DNA of 64,000 nucleotides, taken from positions 17,930,997 to 17,994,996 of the forward strand of contig NC_134398.1 in the NCBI RefSeq assembly GCF_050003625.1, written 5' to 3'. Under the pieces are notes generated by a model. That model ran no database searches and was not told the origin of the DNA. It saw only the letters and a program-made list of their open reading frames with translations. Positions 26,515 through 37,561 of the stretch are shown piece by piece (the first letter of the stretch is position 1; the number at the start of each line of letters is the position of its first letter). The position numbers were made by a program, and so were the translations under genes. This stretch comes from Haematobia irritans. Lineage: Eukaryota > Arthropoda > Insecta > Diptera > Muscidae.

Positions 26515-27048
26515 ACCCTAAACCACATAGTGGTTAGGGTATAATAAATTTGATCTGCCAAAAAATGTGCCTACCAGAAATATTGATTTTAGACCCCATA
26601 AAATATATACCGATCGACTCAGAATCACCTCCTGAGTCGATCTAGCGCTTGGTGTCCGTCCGTCCGTCCGTCCGTCCGTCTGTCCATGTATTTGTTGTTC
26701 ACAGGATTCCGGTGGCAATTATTAACCGATTTTGATGAAATTTGGTACAGGGAGTTTTTGGGCACAACGACGAACGCTATTGAATTTGGAAGAAATCGGA
26801 TCAAATTTAGATATAGCTCCCATATATATGTATCGCCCGATTTCGACAAATGGGGTCACGCTGTGCTTTTTTCAAACGGATCGTCGCCAAATTTGGCAAA
26901 AGGTAATCTTTTTCATCGCCCTTCAAGTCTGCAAAATTTCATCCAAATCGGTTCAGATTTAGATATAGCTCTCATATGTATGTATCGCCCGATTTTCCCA
27001 GATTTAGCTATAGCTCCCATATATATGTTCCGCCCGATTTTTCTCGAA
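26515..27048 (-). mobile_element. family C DINE-like fragment (beta end and repeats)
   Basis: Starts with the near-perfect hairpin ACCCTAAACCAC-AT-AGTGGTTAGGGT (26516-26541). It continues with TATATACCGATCGACTCAG, (GTCC)n at 26656-26682 and diverged repeats with CTCCCATATATATG and CGCCCGATTT, read on the minus strand as IGRNIYMGAI. The alpha end is missing; it abuts the GGAGCGG terminus of the hAT-like element. Confidence 0.72.
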
Positions 27049-27172
27049 GAGGAGCGGAGCGGAGCGTGGAGCGGAGCGGAGCGATTTTTTTTTTCTCGGA
27101 GCGGAGCGAGGAGCGGAGCGATTTTTTTTTCTCCGGAGCGGAGCGAAAAAAATGGACCGCTCCGGATCCCTG
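27049..27172. repeat. GGAGCGG subterminal repeats, right end of the hAT-like element
   Basis: GGAGCGG units in runs separated by T tracts, ending in the inverted terminal block. Frames rich in Arg/Ser/Ala-Pro here are translations of this low-complexity tract. Confidence 0.85.
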
Positions 27173-27963
27173 CCCAAAACCTAAAAAAATTGACATTTTT
27201 ATATGAAAAACTTCTTTTGCCCATATCTCCTAAACTAAGCGTCCTAGAGCGAAATAGACTTTAATTCGTGACCACCCTCAAAAAATTGAAAAATCCACCC
27301 AAAACCTAAAAAAATTGAAATTTTTATATGAAAAACTTCTTTTGCCCATATCTCCTTAAATATGCGTCCTAGAGCGAAAAGGACTTTAATTCGTGATCAC
27401 CCTCAAAAAATTGAAAAATTCACCCAAAACCTAAAAAAATTGAAATTTTTATATGAAAAACTTCTTTTGCCCATATCTCCTTAAATATGCGTCCTAGAGC
27501 GAAAAGGACTTTAATTCGTGACCACCCTCAAAAAATTGAAAAATCCCAAAACCTAAAAAAATTGAAATTTTTATACGAAAAACTTCTTTTGCCCATATCT
27601 AAGCGTCCTAGAGCGGAAAGGACTTTAATTCGTGACCACCCCCACAAAATTGAAAAATCCACCCAAAACCTAAAAAAATTGAAATTTTTATATGAAAAAC
27701 TTATTTTGCCCATATCTCCTAAACTAAGCGTCCTAGAGCAAAAAGGACTTTAATTCGTGACCACCCCCAAAACATTGAAAAATCCACCCAAAACCTAAAA
27801 AAATTTAAATTTTTATATGAAAAACTTCTTTTGCCCATATCTCCTTAAATATGCGTCCTAGAGCGAAAAGGACTTTAATTCTTGACCACCCCCAAAAAAT
27901 TGAAAAATCCACCCAAAACCTAAAAAAATTGAAATTTTTATATAAAAAACTTTTTTTGCCCAT
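27173..27963 (+). repeat. 125-bp tandem repeat, part 2
   Basis: About six units (for example CCTAAAAAAATTG at 27305 and 27430, 125 bp apart), one of them shortened near 27540-27610. The first 8 bp are the right copy of the hAT target duplication. The array lies between the hairpin and the body of family D element D1. Confidence 0.88.
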
Positions 27964-28189
27964 GTCATTCCGCGTGTAACACATCGAAATATCGATTTTC
28001 GACTATATAAAGTATATATATATATATACTTGATCAGGGAGAAATTCTAAGACGATATAAGCATGTCCGTCTGTCTGTTCTAATCACGCTACAGCCTTCA
28101 ATAATGGCGCTATCGTCCTGAAATTTGGCGTATATTCGTTTTTTGTTTGCAGGCAGGTCTACTTCGAAGATGGGCTATATCGGACCAAG

Positions 28190-30230
28190 TTTTGATATAG
28201 TCCCCATATAAACCGACTTCCCGATTTGGGGTCATGGGTTTATAAAAACCGTAGTTTTTATCCAATTTGCCTGAAATTGCAATTCTAGAGGTATTTTAGG
28301 ACCATAAAAAGATGTGCCGAAAATGGTGCCCATCGGTCCATGTTTTGGTATAGTCCCCATATAGACCGATCTCCCGATGTTGCTTTTTGGGCTTCTAGAA
28401 ACTGTATTTATTATCCGATTTACCTGAAATTGGAAATCTAGAGGTATTTTTGGAACGTAAAGAGCTGTGTCGAAAATGGTCCGTATTGGTCCACGATTTG
28501 GTATAGCCCCCATATAGACCGATCTCCCGATTTTACTTCTTGGGCTTCTAGAAACTGTATTTACTATCCGATTTGCCTGAAATTAGAAATCTAGAGGTAT
28601 TTTGGGACCATAAAGAGGTGTGCTGAAATTGAGGTGTATCGGTCAATTTTTTGGTATAACCCCCATATAGACCGATCTCCCGATGTTGCTTTTTGGGCTT
28701 CTAGAAACTGTATTTACTATCCGATTTGCCTGAAATTGGAAATCAAGAGGTATTTTAGGACCATAAAGTGGTGTGTCGAAAATGGTCCGTATTGGTCCAC
28801 GATTTGGTATAGCCTCCATATAGACCGATCTCCCGATTTTACTTCTTGGGCTTCTAGAAACTGTATTTACTATCCGATTTGCCTGAAATTGGAAATCTAG
28901 AGGTATTTTGGGACCACAAATAGGTGTGCTGAAATTGAGGTGTATCGGTCCATTTTTTGGTATAACCCCCATATAGACCGATCTCCCGATTTTACTTCTT
29001 GGGCTTCTAGAAACTGTACTTACTATCCGATTTGCCTGAAATTGGAAATCTAGAGGTATTTTGGGACCATAAAGAGGTGTGTCGAAAATGGTGAGTAGCG
29101 GTCCATGTTTAAGTATAGCTGCCATATAGACCCATCTCCCGATTTTGCTTCTTGGGCGTCTAGAAACTGTATTTTCTATACGATATGCCTGAAATTGAAA
29201 ATCTAGAGGTGTTTTAGGTCCATAAAGTGGTGTGTCGAAAATGATCCGTATCGATCCATGTTATGGTATAGCCGCCATATAGACCGATCTCCCGATTTTT
29301 ATTCTTGGGCTTCTATAAACTGTATTTATTAACCGATTTGCCTGAAAATGGAAATCTAGAGGTATTTTGGGACCACAAATAGGTGTGCTGAAATTGAGGT
29401 GTATCGGTCCATTTTTTGGTATAACCCCCATATAGAACGATCTCCCGATTTTGCTTCTTGGACGTCTAGAAACTGTATGTTCTATACGATTTGCCTGAAA
29501 TTGAAAATCTAGAGGTATTTTGGGACCATAAAGAGGTGTGTCGAAAATGGTGAGTATCGGTCCATGTTTTGGTATAGCCGCCATATAGATCGATCTCCCG
29601 ATTTTTATTCTTGGGCTTCTATAAACTGTATTTATTAACCGATTTGCCTGAAATTGGAAATCTAGAGGTATTTTAAGATCACAAATAAGTGTGTCGCAAA
29701 TGGTGCCTATGGGTTCATGTTTTGCTCTAGCCCCCATATAGACCTATCTCCCGACTTTATTCCTGGGGCTTCTAGAGTCCCTAGGTTTTATCCAATTTGC
29801 CGGAAATTAGAAATCTAGAGGTATTTTAGGACCATAAAGAGGTTTGTCGAAAATGGTTCGTATCGGTTCATGTTTCTAGAATTCGTAGTTTTCACCCAAT
29901 TCGTCTGAAAGTGGAATTCTAGAAGTATTTGAGGAACATTATGTTAATAAGTGGTTAGTATTGGTCCATGTTTTGGTATAGCCCCCATATAGACTTAAGT
30001 CCCGAATTTATTTCTAGGACTTCTGGAATCCGGCTGATCACAAATAGGTCAGCCGAATATGGTGTGTGTCGACCCATATTTTAGTATAGCCTCCACATAG
30101 ATCGATCTCCAGATTTAACTCCTTGGGCTTCTAGAAACCTTAGTTTTTATCTGATTTGCACAAAAATGTAAATATACTGGAATTTTAGACCCTCAAAAAT
30201 CTGTATCGCATTTATTTTTACCGGTCCATT
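28190..30230 (-). repeat. 153-bp central tandem repeats of family D
   Basis: About 13 units. Regular spacing is exact: CCGATTTGCCTG starts at 28568, 28721, 28874 and 29027. On the minus strand the units read GRSVYMGAIPNRGPI and PLDFQFQANRIVNTVSRSP, in frames of up to 160 codons. Same period and same core as families A and B despite low identity elsewhere. Confidence 0.88.
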
Positions 30231-30830
30231 TGGCAAGGCATCGATACAGACCGATTTAATTTCTTGAGGCTACACCCAAAGAAAAAAATATTTTCCTACG
30301 GAATGAGATTTTAGACAAACGAAATTTCCCTTTGGTATAAAGTATTTTCGCTTAGAGCAAACCAATTCGAATTTTTGACAAGCGATTCAACGATTGTCTC
30401 TAAAATTTGTGTCAAAAGAAAACTATGCTTGTCTAAAATGTCGTTCCTCAGAAAAGAAAACACTTCTTTCAGGGTATAACGGGCGCACTGATTATGAAAA
30501 TTGCTTGCAACTGAAAGTAAAATTTCCAGATTTTACTCATTTAAAAAAATGGCGGAAAAAATCAACAGATTTAAGATTTCAAATCAAAGGCGTTATTTCA
30601 TCATATACACGATATGTTTATGATTTCTCTTAAACTCAAACAAAATTGGTTCTCATAAATCCAGAATCTGATCTAGTCTTCATAGGTAGAATCCGGATGA
30701 ACTTATTTGCTTGGGAGAAAATTTGTCATCCCTAAAATTCTATATATAGTATCAAGAAACCTGCTACGACGAAGAGTTTTCAAAGTAAACTATTATATTT
30801 GATTCATGGTGGTGGGTATTTTAGATTCGG
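30231..30830. other. alpha-side internal region of D1
   Basis: Non-tandem part of the family D element between the 153-bp repeats and the alpha end. It may contain a small nested insert, since ACCCAAAGAAAAAAATATTT near 30275 resembles a MITE end. The 79-codon frame at 30394-30633 has no recognisable domain. Confidence 0.4.
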
Positions 30831-30875
30831 CCCGGCCCGTCCGAACTTATTGCTGTATATACTTGTTTTACATTT

Positions 30876-31075
30876 AATTGTTCAAAAGCAAAAAATGTCG
30901 GAAAAAACATCAAATTTTAGAATGAGTTCAGATTTGTTCCAATTGGCGTAATTTGGCACATATTATGACACTCAAACGGTCGACAAAGCCATCACCGACG
31001 AAAATGGTTCTGAAATATTTTTGTTAATTCTCAAAAATCTAACAGGTGGAGATCCCGAAGGAGCCATGAAATGAC
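30876..31075 (-). pseudogene. relic of a mariner-like transposase C-terminus
   Basis: On the minus strand a frame reads DGFVDRLSVIICAK, like the conserved DGFIGRLKAII-AKG ending of some mariner transposases. The same end is found at 47490-47640 and 53740-53900. Heavily decayed, with no catalytic motifs left. Confidence 0.5.
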
Positions 31076-31118
31076 TGACTGCCCACTTTCCCCAATAAAC
31101 CCCATCTTTTTTATACCC

Positions 31119-32743
31119 TCCACCATAGGATGGGGGTATATTAACTTTGTCATTCCGTTTGTAACACATTGAAATATTGCTCTAAGACCCCATAAAGTAT
31201 ATATTCTGGGTCGTGGTGTAATTCTGAGTCGATCTAAGCATGTCCGTCCGTCCGTCCGTCCGTCGGTTGAAATCACGCTAACTTCCGAACGAGACAAGCT
31301 ATCGACTTGAAACTTGGCACAAGTAGTTGTTATCGATGTAGGTCGGACGCTATAAATGGGCCATATCGGTCCACTTTTACGTATAGCCCCCATATAAAGG
31401 GACCCTCAGATTTGGCTGGTCGAGCCCCTAACAGAAGCATATTTCATCCGATCCGGCTGAAATTTGGTACATGGTGTTGGTATATGGTCTCTAACAACCA
31501 TGCAAAAATTGGTCCACATCGGTCCATAATTATATATAGCCCCCATATAAATCGATCCCCAGATTTGGCTTGCGGAGCCTCAAAGGGAAGAAAATTTCAT
31601 CCGATCCGGCTGAAATTTGGTACGTGATGTTGGTATATGGTCTCTAACAATCATGCAAAAATTGGTCCACATCGGTCCATAATTATATATAGCCCCCATA
31701 TAAACCGATCCCCAGATTTGGTTTGCGGAGCCTAAAAGAGAAGAAAATTTCATCCGATCCGGCTGAAATTTGGTACATGGTGTTGGTATATGGTCTCTAA
31801 CAACCATGCAAAAATTGGTCCACATCGGGCCATAATTATATATAGCCCCCATATAAGCCGATCCGCAGATTTGGCTTGCGAAGTCTCCAAGAGAAGCAAA
31901 TTTCATCCAATCCGGTTGTAATTTGGAACATGGTGTTAGTATATGATCTTTAACAACCGTGCCAGAATTGGTCCATATCGGTCTATAATTATATATAGCC
32001 CCCATATAAAACGTTCTCCAGATTTGACCTCCAGAGCCTCTTGGAGGAGCAAAATTCATCCGATCCGGTTCAAATTAGGAACTTGGTGTTAGTATATGGT
32101 CGCTAAGAACCATACCAAAATTGGTCCACATCGGTTCATAATCATGGTTGCCACTAAAGCCAGAAATAATCTACCAAAATTTTATTTCTATAGAAAATTT
32201 TGTCAACATTTTATTTCTATAGAAAATTTTGTTCAAATTTTATTCGGTTCATAATCATGGTTGCCACTCGAGCCAAAAATAATCTACCAAGATTTTATTT
32301 CTATAGAAAATTTTGTCAAAAGTTTATTTCTATAGAAAATTTTGTTAAAATTTTATTTCTGTAGAAATGTTTGTCAAAATTTTCTTTCTATAGAAAATTT
32401 TGTCAAAATTTTTATTTCTATAGAAAATTTTGTGAAAATTTTATTTCTATAGAAAATTTTATTTCTGTAGAAAATTTTGTCAAAATTTTATGTCTACTTT
32501 GTCAAACTGAATTATATACGTATATGATCGATCTTTTTTGATTTAATATATACCACGTATGGACTTACATACAATTTAGAAGATGGTGTTAGGAGGTTTT
32601 AAGATACCTTGCCATCGGCAAGCGTTACCGCAACTTAAGTAATTCGGTTGTGGATGGCAGTGTTTAGAAGAAGTTTCTACGCAATCCATGGTGGAGGGTA
32701 CATAAGCTTCGGCCTTGGCGAACTTACGGCCGTATATACTTGT
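31119..32743 (-). mobile_element. family A element A3 (beta to alpha on + strand)
   Basis: Complete order: beta hairpin with CCACCATAGGATGGGGG, (GTCC)n, several 153-bp repeats, a TGGTTGCCACTCGAGCC edge, an S1 block (32165-32500), and the alpha end. The alpha hairpin has a two-base change (GGCCTTGGCGAAC) that breaks the stem. Confidence 0.87.
32165..32500 (-). repeat. S1 29-bp block inside A3
   Basis: About 11 monomers in the same orientation and place as in A2. Confidence 0.88.
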
Positions 32744-33730
32744 GGTTTTTTTTATTCATGCTCTAGTTGGAATGTTTAGGACATAATATACTCGAGTTGC
32801 CCTGAGTCTAGTATATCCTTAAAGCTTTAATATTGAAAAATTAGCCTCAAATTTATGTCGATTATTTTCTGGCACTAATAAATGTATGTGGTTTTGATAT
32901 TTGTTTGTTGTATGCAACATTTTTCAATCCGTTTAATATTGAAATGATATTTCAATTAATAATTGCATTTATTTTTATTAAAACTAACCAAACTCCAATT
33001 AAGTGAATCGACCTCAACCTATGCTCCTACAAAGTTTCAAATTTCATGGCTAGTAAACTCTATAAACATATATGGAATTCAAACTCTATTACGACTACAT
33101 AAACGAGTCCAACAACAAGAGATGGGTTTATATTGAAAAATTGTGGTTGAAAAATTAAAATAATCCAACAACAACCTGACTGGCATGATATTGCCATGCC
33201 ACCAATAAACAGACAGGAGCAGCAACAGCCACCACTAGCAATAAAACTAAAAATTTAATGGAATTTTTGATTACTGGCAGACAGTTGAGAGCAAAAAAAA
33301 AATAAAAATAAAAAGTTTTTCACCATACGAAAGGGAAGAGGCAAAACAACACAGACACTTTAAATACTTTTCAAATATTCATCACATGAGGTTATAACCC
33401 ACCACCAAACCACTAAACTTATAGGAATTTCTTTATTAATTTATGAAGGGAATATTTTAAATAATTGCTGATGAACTCAGTCCATAGAGTGAAATAAGAA
33501 TTTTCTAAGTTTTAAATATTTTGAAATTGTAAGGAGTTTTAATTATCTAAACTTTAAATGTTTCATTTTTTTGTTATAATAATTGAAGAAATATATTTTC
33601 GTTATGCATGTTTGCTTAACTGTTTTGTGGTATTTTTATTTGAAATATTTTTAAGAATAGGTGGGATGTCAAATAAGAGTTTAAAAACTTTTCTTGGCAA
33701 ACAAAGCTGAATAAAGTTTTCTATAGAAAA
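32744..33730. other. unique intronic sequence
   Basis: No repeat or coding signal recognised. Contains CAACAACAACC- and CAGCAACAGCC-type low-complexity stretches near 33165-33235. Confidence 0.45.
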
Positions 33731-33735
33731 AACGT

Positions 33736-33910
33736 CAATTCAGCCTGGCTGAATTCAGACCTCTCAAGTAGGTTTTCTAATGGAAAGCTTTACCACAATC
33801 TGTCCAAATTATGTTTCTATAGGAAAACTTTAATTCAGCCAGGCTGAAAACAATAATTCACCCTGGCTGAAATTGGTTTGCTATAGGAAAAATCTAATTC
33901 AACCAGTTAA
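33736..33910. repeat. cluster of TTCAGCC-N-GGCTGAA palindromes
   Basis: Exact or near-exact 15-bp palindromes at 33739-33753, 33834-33848 and 33857-33871, with a decayed fourth near 33898-33910, separated by TTTCTATAGGAAAA-like sequence. They resemble the family A alpha hairpin TTCGGCC-T-GGCCGAA with both CpG sites changed. Confidence 0.7.
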
Positions 33911-33917
33911 GCCAGGT

Positions 33918-34114
33918 TAAAACTTCTTAACAGCATCTTCTAGATTGTAAGTTAGTCCATATAGTAGACAAAAGAAAGGTCGATTATATATTCAGTTCTT
34001 AACTGGTATATATAATTAAGAAATAATTACGAACCGATATGAACTTTTGTACGGTAATTATAGAGCCATAATTTAAATATGGTGATCCCTTTATTTGGGG
34101 GCTATATACAATTA
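33918..34114 (+). mobile_element. family A fragment (left flank of mariner 1)
   Basis: Contains TTGTAAGTTAGTCCATA and the first repeat block GGGGGCTATATACAATTA of the alpha-proximal region. A second copy of the same 130 bp lies to the right of the mariner (35350-35490). Confidence 0.72.
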
Positions 34115-35341
34115 ACAGGTTGGCTGATAAGTCCCCGGTCTGATACATAGATGTTGTCGCTAGTATTAAATGCATATTATTTTTATATAGTACCAACCTT
34201 CAAATGATTCGTGTCAAAATTTGACTTCTGTTAGTCAATTATTTAGTTTGTGAGATTGAACGTCTTTTATGAAGCAACTTTTGTAATTGTAAAAAAAAAA
34301 GGAATTTCGTGTTTTGATAAAATACTGTTTTCTGAAGGGAAAAAATACGGTGGATGCAAAAACTTGGCTTGATAATGAGTTTCCGGACTCAACAATAATA
34401 GATTGCAAAATCAAGCGTGGTGAAATGAGCACGAAGGACGGTGAACGCAGTGGACGCCCGAAAGAGGTGGTTACCTACGAAAACATCAAAAAAATCCACA
34501 AAATGATTTTGAATGACCGTAAAATGAAGTTGATCGAGATAGCAGAGGACTTAAAGATATCAAAGGAACGTGTTGTGTTCATCAATATTTCGATATGCGG
34601 AAGCTCTGTGCCAAATGGGTGCCGCGCGAGCTCACATTTGACCAAAAACAACAACGTGTTGATGATTCTGAGCCGGGTTTGCAGCTGTTAACTCGTAATA
34701 ACCCGAGTTTTTCCATCGATATGTGACAATGGATGAAACATGGCTCCATCACTACACTCCTAAGTCCAATCGACAGTCGGATGAGTGGTCAGCGACCGGT
34801 AAACCGTCTCCGAAGCGTGGAAAGACTCAAAAGTCCGCTGGCAAAGTAGTGGCCTCTGTTTTTTGGGATGCGCATTTTTATCGATTATCTTGAGAAGGGA
34901 AAAACCATCAACAGTGACAATTATATGGCGTTATTGGAGCGTTTGAAGGTAAAAATCACGGCAAAACGGCCCCATATGAAGAAGAAAAAAGTGTTGTTCC
35001 ACCAAGACAACGCACCGTGCCACAAGTCATTGAGAACGATGGCATATATTCATGAATTGGACTTCGAATTGCTTCCCCACCCACCGTATTCTTCAGATCT
35101 GGCCCCCAGCGACTTTTTCTTGTTCTCAGACCTCAAAAGGATGCTCGCAGGGAAAAAATTTGGCTACAATGAAGAGGTGATCGCCGAAACTGAGGCCTAT
35201 TTTGAGGCAAAACTGAAGGAGTACTACCAAAATGGTATAAAAAAGTTGGAAGGTCGTTATAATCGTTATATCGCTCTTGAAGGAAACTATGTTGAATAAT
35301 CAAAACGAATTTTGACAAAAAAATGTGTTTTTGTTTGTTAG
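34115..35341 (+). mobile_element. irritans-subfamily mariner, copy 1 (Himar1-like), right end lost
   Basis: The left terminal inverted repeat occupies 34115-34141 after a TA. From memory it differs from the Himar1 terminal repeat by one base (GGCTGA for GGATGA). The right terminal repeat is absent: homology stops at TTTTTGTTTGTTAG (about 35341), just before where it should begin. Flanks carry direct copies of a family A segment. Confidence 0.9.
34293..35299 (+). pseudogene. Himar1-like mariner transposase, disrupted
   Basis: A transposase of about 348 residues is normal for this family; here it is broken. The ATG is lost (a stop, then KKKEFRVLIKYCFLKGKN). A small in-frame deletion follows NEFPDS, a frameshift follows LKISKERV, and an 8-base deletion after SVFWDAH shifts the frame again. 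Pieces of all three catalytic motifs survive in separate frames: TMDETWLHHY (34723-34752), HQDNAPCH and YSSDLAPSD, with 34 residues between the second and third Asp (DD34D). The last open piece, 34868-35299, ends ALEGNYVE like the functional protein. It cannot encode an active enzyme. Confidence 0.92.
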
Positions 35342-35349
35342 TAGATTAA

Positions 35350-35490
35350 ATACGTATATATTCAGTTCTTGACCGGAATATATAAGGAAGAAATAATTAT
35401 GAACCGATCTGAACTTTTGTTCGGTAATTATAGAGCCAGAATTGAAATATGGGTGTCGCTTTATATGGGGGCTATATACAATTATGAACT
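35350..35490 (+). mobile_element. family A fragment (right flank of mariner 1)
   Basis: Direct copy of 33980-34114 (TATATTCAGTTCTT, AAGAAATAATTA, GGGGGCTATATACAATTA) with about 10% differences. It continues into ATGAACTC, as intact family A does. Confidence 0.75.
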
Positions 35491-35599
35491 CGAGTCTACC
35501 AAAAATGACAGATTTTTTACTGTTTAATAGATTGATAGAATTCTTAATGTTTTGAAGATTTTGCAAAATATTCCCCTCCAACTATGACGTGCTTCATAA

Positions 35600-36190
35600 A
35601 TTTTCATAAAATAACATTTTGGCAAAAGTTTCTACAGAAATAAAATATTTTGAAGATTTTGCAAAATAGTCATCTCCAACTATGAAATGCTTCATAAATT
35701 TTCTATAGAAATAACATATTGACAAATTTTTCTACAGAAATAAAATTCTGACAAAATTTTCGATATAAATAAATGTTTGACAAAATTTTCTATAGACAGT
35801 AATTTTTAATGTCGTTTTTGATTTCAGCCTAAAACCATGGATTGACTAAACTACAAGTGTAGCTTAACCTACAGAGGAAAATAATGTTTGTCAAATTTAT
35901 TTGGGCAAAGCCCTATATGTTAGACTGCAAGATGGTTGGATGGACGCACGTTTCGGAGTTACAACATTCCTCATCAGCATCCTCTACTTGCAGCAAAACT
36001 ATCAACCAATTATCAGAATAAATTCAGACAGTTCACTAAACCCAACAATGAACTACACTTGAAACTTCCGAAAAAAAGGTTTTACATGATAGCCGGCTTA
36101 TGTCGAAATAAATTCGTACAAACATATATATTTTCCTTTGCCACCGTAAAATCATCGATTTGAGTGCAGTTGGCTGGGTTTATTTTTAGC
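35600..36190 (+). repeat. S1 remnants and interspersed repeat R
   Basis: A few S1-like monomers (35600-35800) end at TTTTTGATTTCAGCC. This is followed by a repeat containing GGTTGGATGGACGCACGTTT and AACTATCAACCAATTATCAG. The same block is found inverted at 52560-52670. The 75-codon frame at 35936-36163 lies in this repeat and is not supported as a gene. Confidence 0.6.
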
Positions 36191-36202
36191 GTGCTTCCTC
36201 TT

Positions 36203-37315
36203 TTAATACCATAGGATGGGGTTATATTAACTTTGTCATTCCGTTTGTAACACATCGAAATATTGCTCTAAGACCCCATAAAGTATATATATTCTGGGTC
36301 GTGGTGAAATTCTGAGTCGATCTGAGCATGTCCGTCCGCCCGTCCGTCCGCCTGTTGAAATCACGCTAACTTCCGAACGAAACAAGCTATCGACTTGAAA
36401 CTAGGCACAAGTAGTTGCTATTGATGTAGGTGGGATCGTATTGCAAATGGGCCATATCGGTCCACTTTTACGTATAGCCCCCATATAAACGGACCCCCAA
36501 ATTTGGCTAGCGATTGCTCTAAGAGAAGCAAATTTCATCCGATCCTGCTGAAATTTGGTACATGGTGTTAGTATATGGTCTCTAACAACCATGCAAAAAT
36601 TGGTCCACATCGGTCCATAATTATATATAGCCCCCATATAAACCGATCCCCCGATTTGGCTTGTGGAGCCTCTAAGAGAAGCAAATTTCATCCGATCCGG
36701 CTGAAATTTGGTACATGGTATTGGTATATGTTCTCTAATGACCATGCAAGAATTGGTCCACATCGGTCCATAATTACATATAGCCCCCCTATAAACCGTT
36801 CCCCCGATTTGGCGTGCGAAAATAATCTACCAAAATTTTATTTTTATGGAAAACATTGTCAAAATGTTATTTCTATAGAAAATTTTGTCAAAATTTTATT
36901 TCTATAGAAAATTTTGTCAAAATTTTATTTCTATAGAAAATTTTGTCAAAATTTTATTTCTATAGAAAATTTTGCCAAAATTTTATTTCTATAGAAAATT
37001 TTCTCAAAATTTTATTTCTATAGAAAATTTCGTCAAAATTTTATTTCTATAGAAAATTTTGTCAAAATTTTACTTCTATAGAAACTGTTGTCAAAATTTT
37101 ATTTCTATAGAAACTTTAAACTTAATTATATACGTATTTAATCGGCCTTTTTTAGTTTAATATATACTACGTATGGACTACCTTGTAATTTAGAAGACGG
37201 AAGTTAGGAACCCAAGTAATTCGATTGTGGATGACAGTCTTCAGTAGAAGTTTCTACGCAATCCATGGCGGAGGGTACATAAGCTTCGGCTTGGCCGAAC
37301 TTACGGCCGTATATA
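36203..37315 (-). mobile_element. family A element A4 (beta to alpha on + strand)
   Basis: Damaged beta end (AATACCATAGGATGGGG), short GTCC tract, three 153-bp repeats, an S1 block (36825-37125), and an alpha end running to GGCCGTATATA. There it joins an inverted family B fragment. Confidence 0.83.
36825..37125 (-). repeat. S1 29-bp block inside A4
   Basis: Ten monomers, more uniform than those of A2 and A3, in the same orientation relative to the element. Confidence 0.88.
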
Positions 37316-37561
37316 ATAAAATTGTGTTCCACCCTAGTGCATTAGCCGACTTAAATTTTGAGTCTATAGATTTTGTAGAAGTCTATCAAATTCTGTCCAG
37401 ATCGAGTGATATTTAAATGTATGTATTTGGGACAAACCTTTATATATAGCCCCCAACACATTTGATGGATGTGATATTGTATCGAAAATTTAGATCTACA
37501 AAGTGGTGCAGGGTATAATATATTCGGCCCCGCCCAACTTTACACTTTCCTTACTTGTTTT
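37316..37561 (-). mobile_element. family B alpha-end fragment, inverted
   Basis: Reverse complement of the first 240 bp of the family B element at 38235 (GTGTTCCACCCTAGTGCATT and ACAAAGTGGTGCAGGGTATA). With that element it forms an inverted pair separated by about 670 bp. Confidence 0.85.

Larger units (their letters stand above)
22220..27172. mobile_element. non-autonomous hAT-like transposon, 4,953 bp, with nested elements
   Basis: The left end CAGGGATCCGGAGCGGAGCG (from 22220) is inverted at the right end, CCGCTCCGGATCCCTG (to 27172). The element is flanked by an exact 8-bp duplication CCCAAAAC (22212-22219 and 27173-27180). An 8-bp duplication and a CAGGG start are hAT superfamily hallmarks. 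Both subterminal regions (22220-22355 and 27049-27172) are packed with GGAGCGG repeats, far more GC-rich than anything else in the window. No transposase frame is present. Inside lie an inverted pair of another repeat (22818-24106), family A element A2 (24261-26157), a further copy of that repeat (26255-26500) and a family C fragment (26515-27048). Confidence 0.82.
21988..30867 (-). mobile_element. family D DINE-like element D1 (split, beta to alpha on + strand)
   Basis: A single element interrupted twice. The beta-end hairpin ACCACCATAGAATGTTGATG lies at 21994-22013. Its normal continuation (GTCATTCCG...TGTAACACATCGAAAT) appears only at about 27964, after a 125-bp tandem array that was itself split by the hAT-like insertion 22220-27172. 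The body then shows (TA)n at 28014-28028, CTTGATCAGGG, a short GTCYGTCT tract, 153-bp tandem repeats (28190-30230) and the alpha end CGGCCCGGCCCG...GTATATACTTGTTT at 30825-30867. The empty order of these blocks is seen in the D tip at 49760-49945. Polarity alpha-to-beta is the minus strand. Confidence 0.75.

Noticed and set aside
26976..27224. Arg/Ser/Ala-rich frames near the right end of the hAT-like element
   Set aside because: They are translations of the GGAGCGG subterminal repeats.
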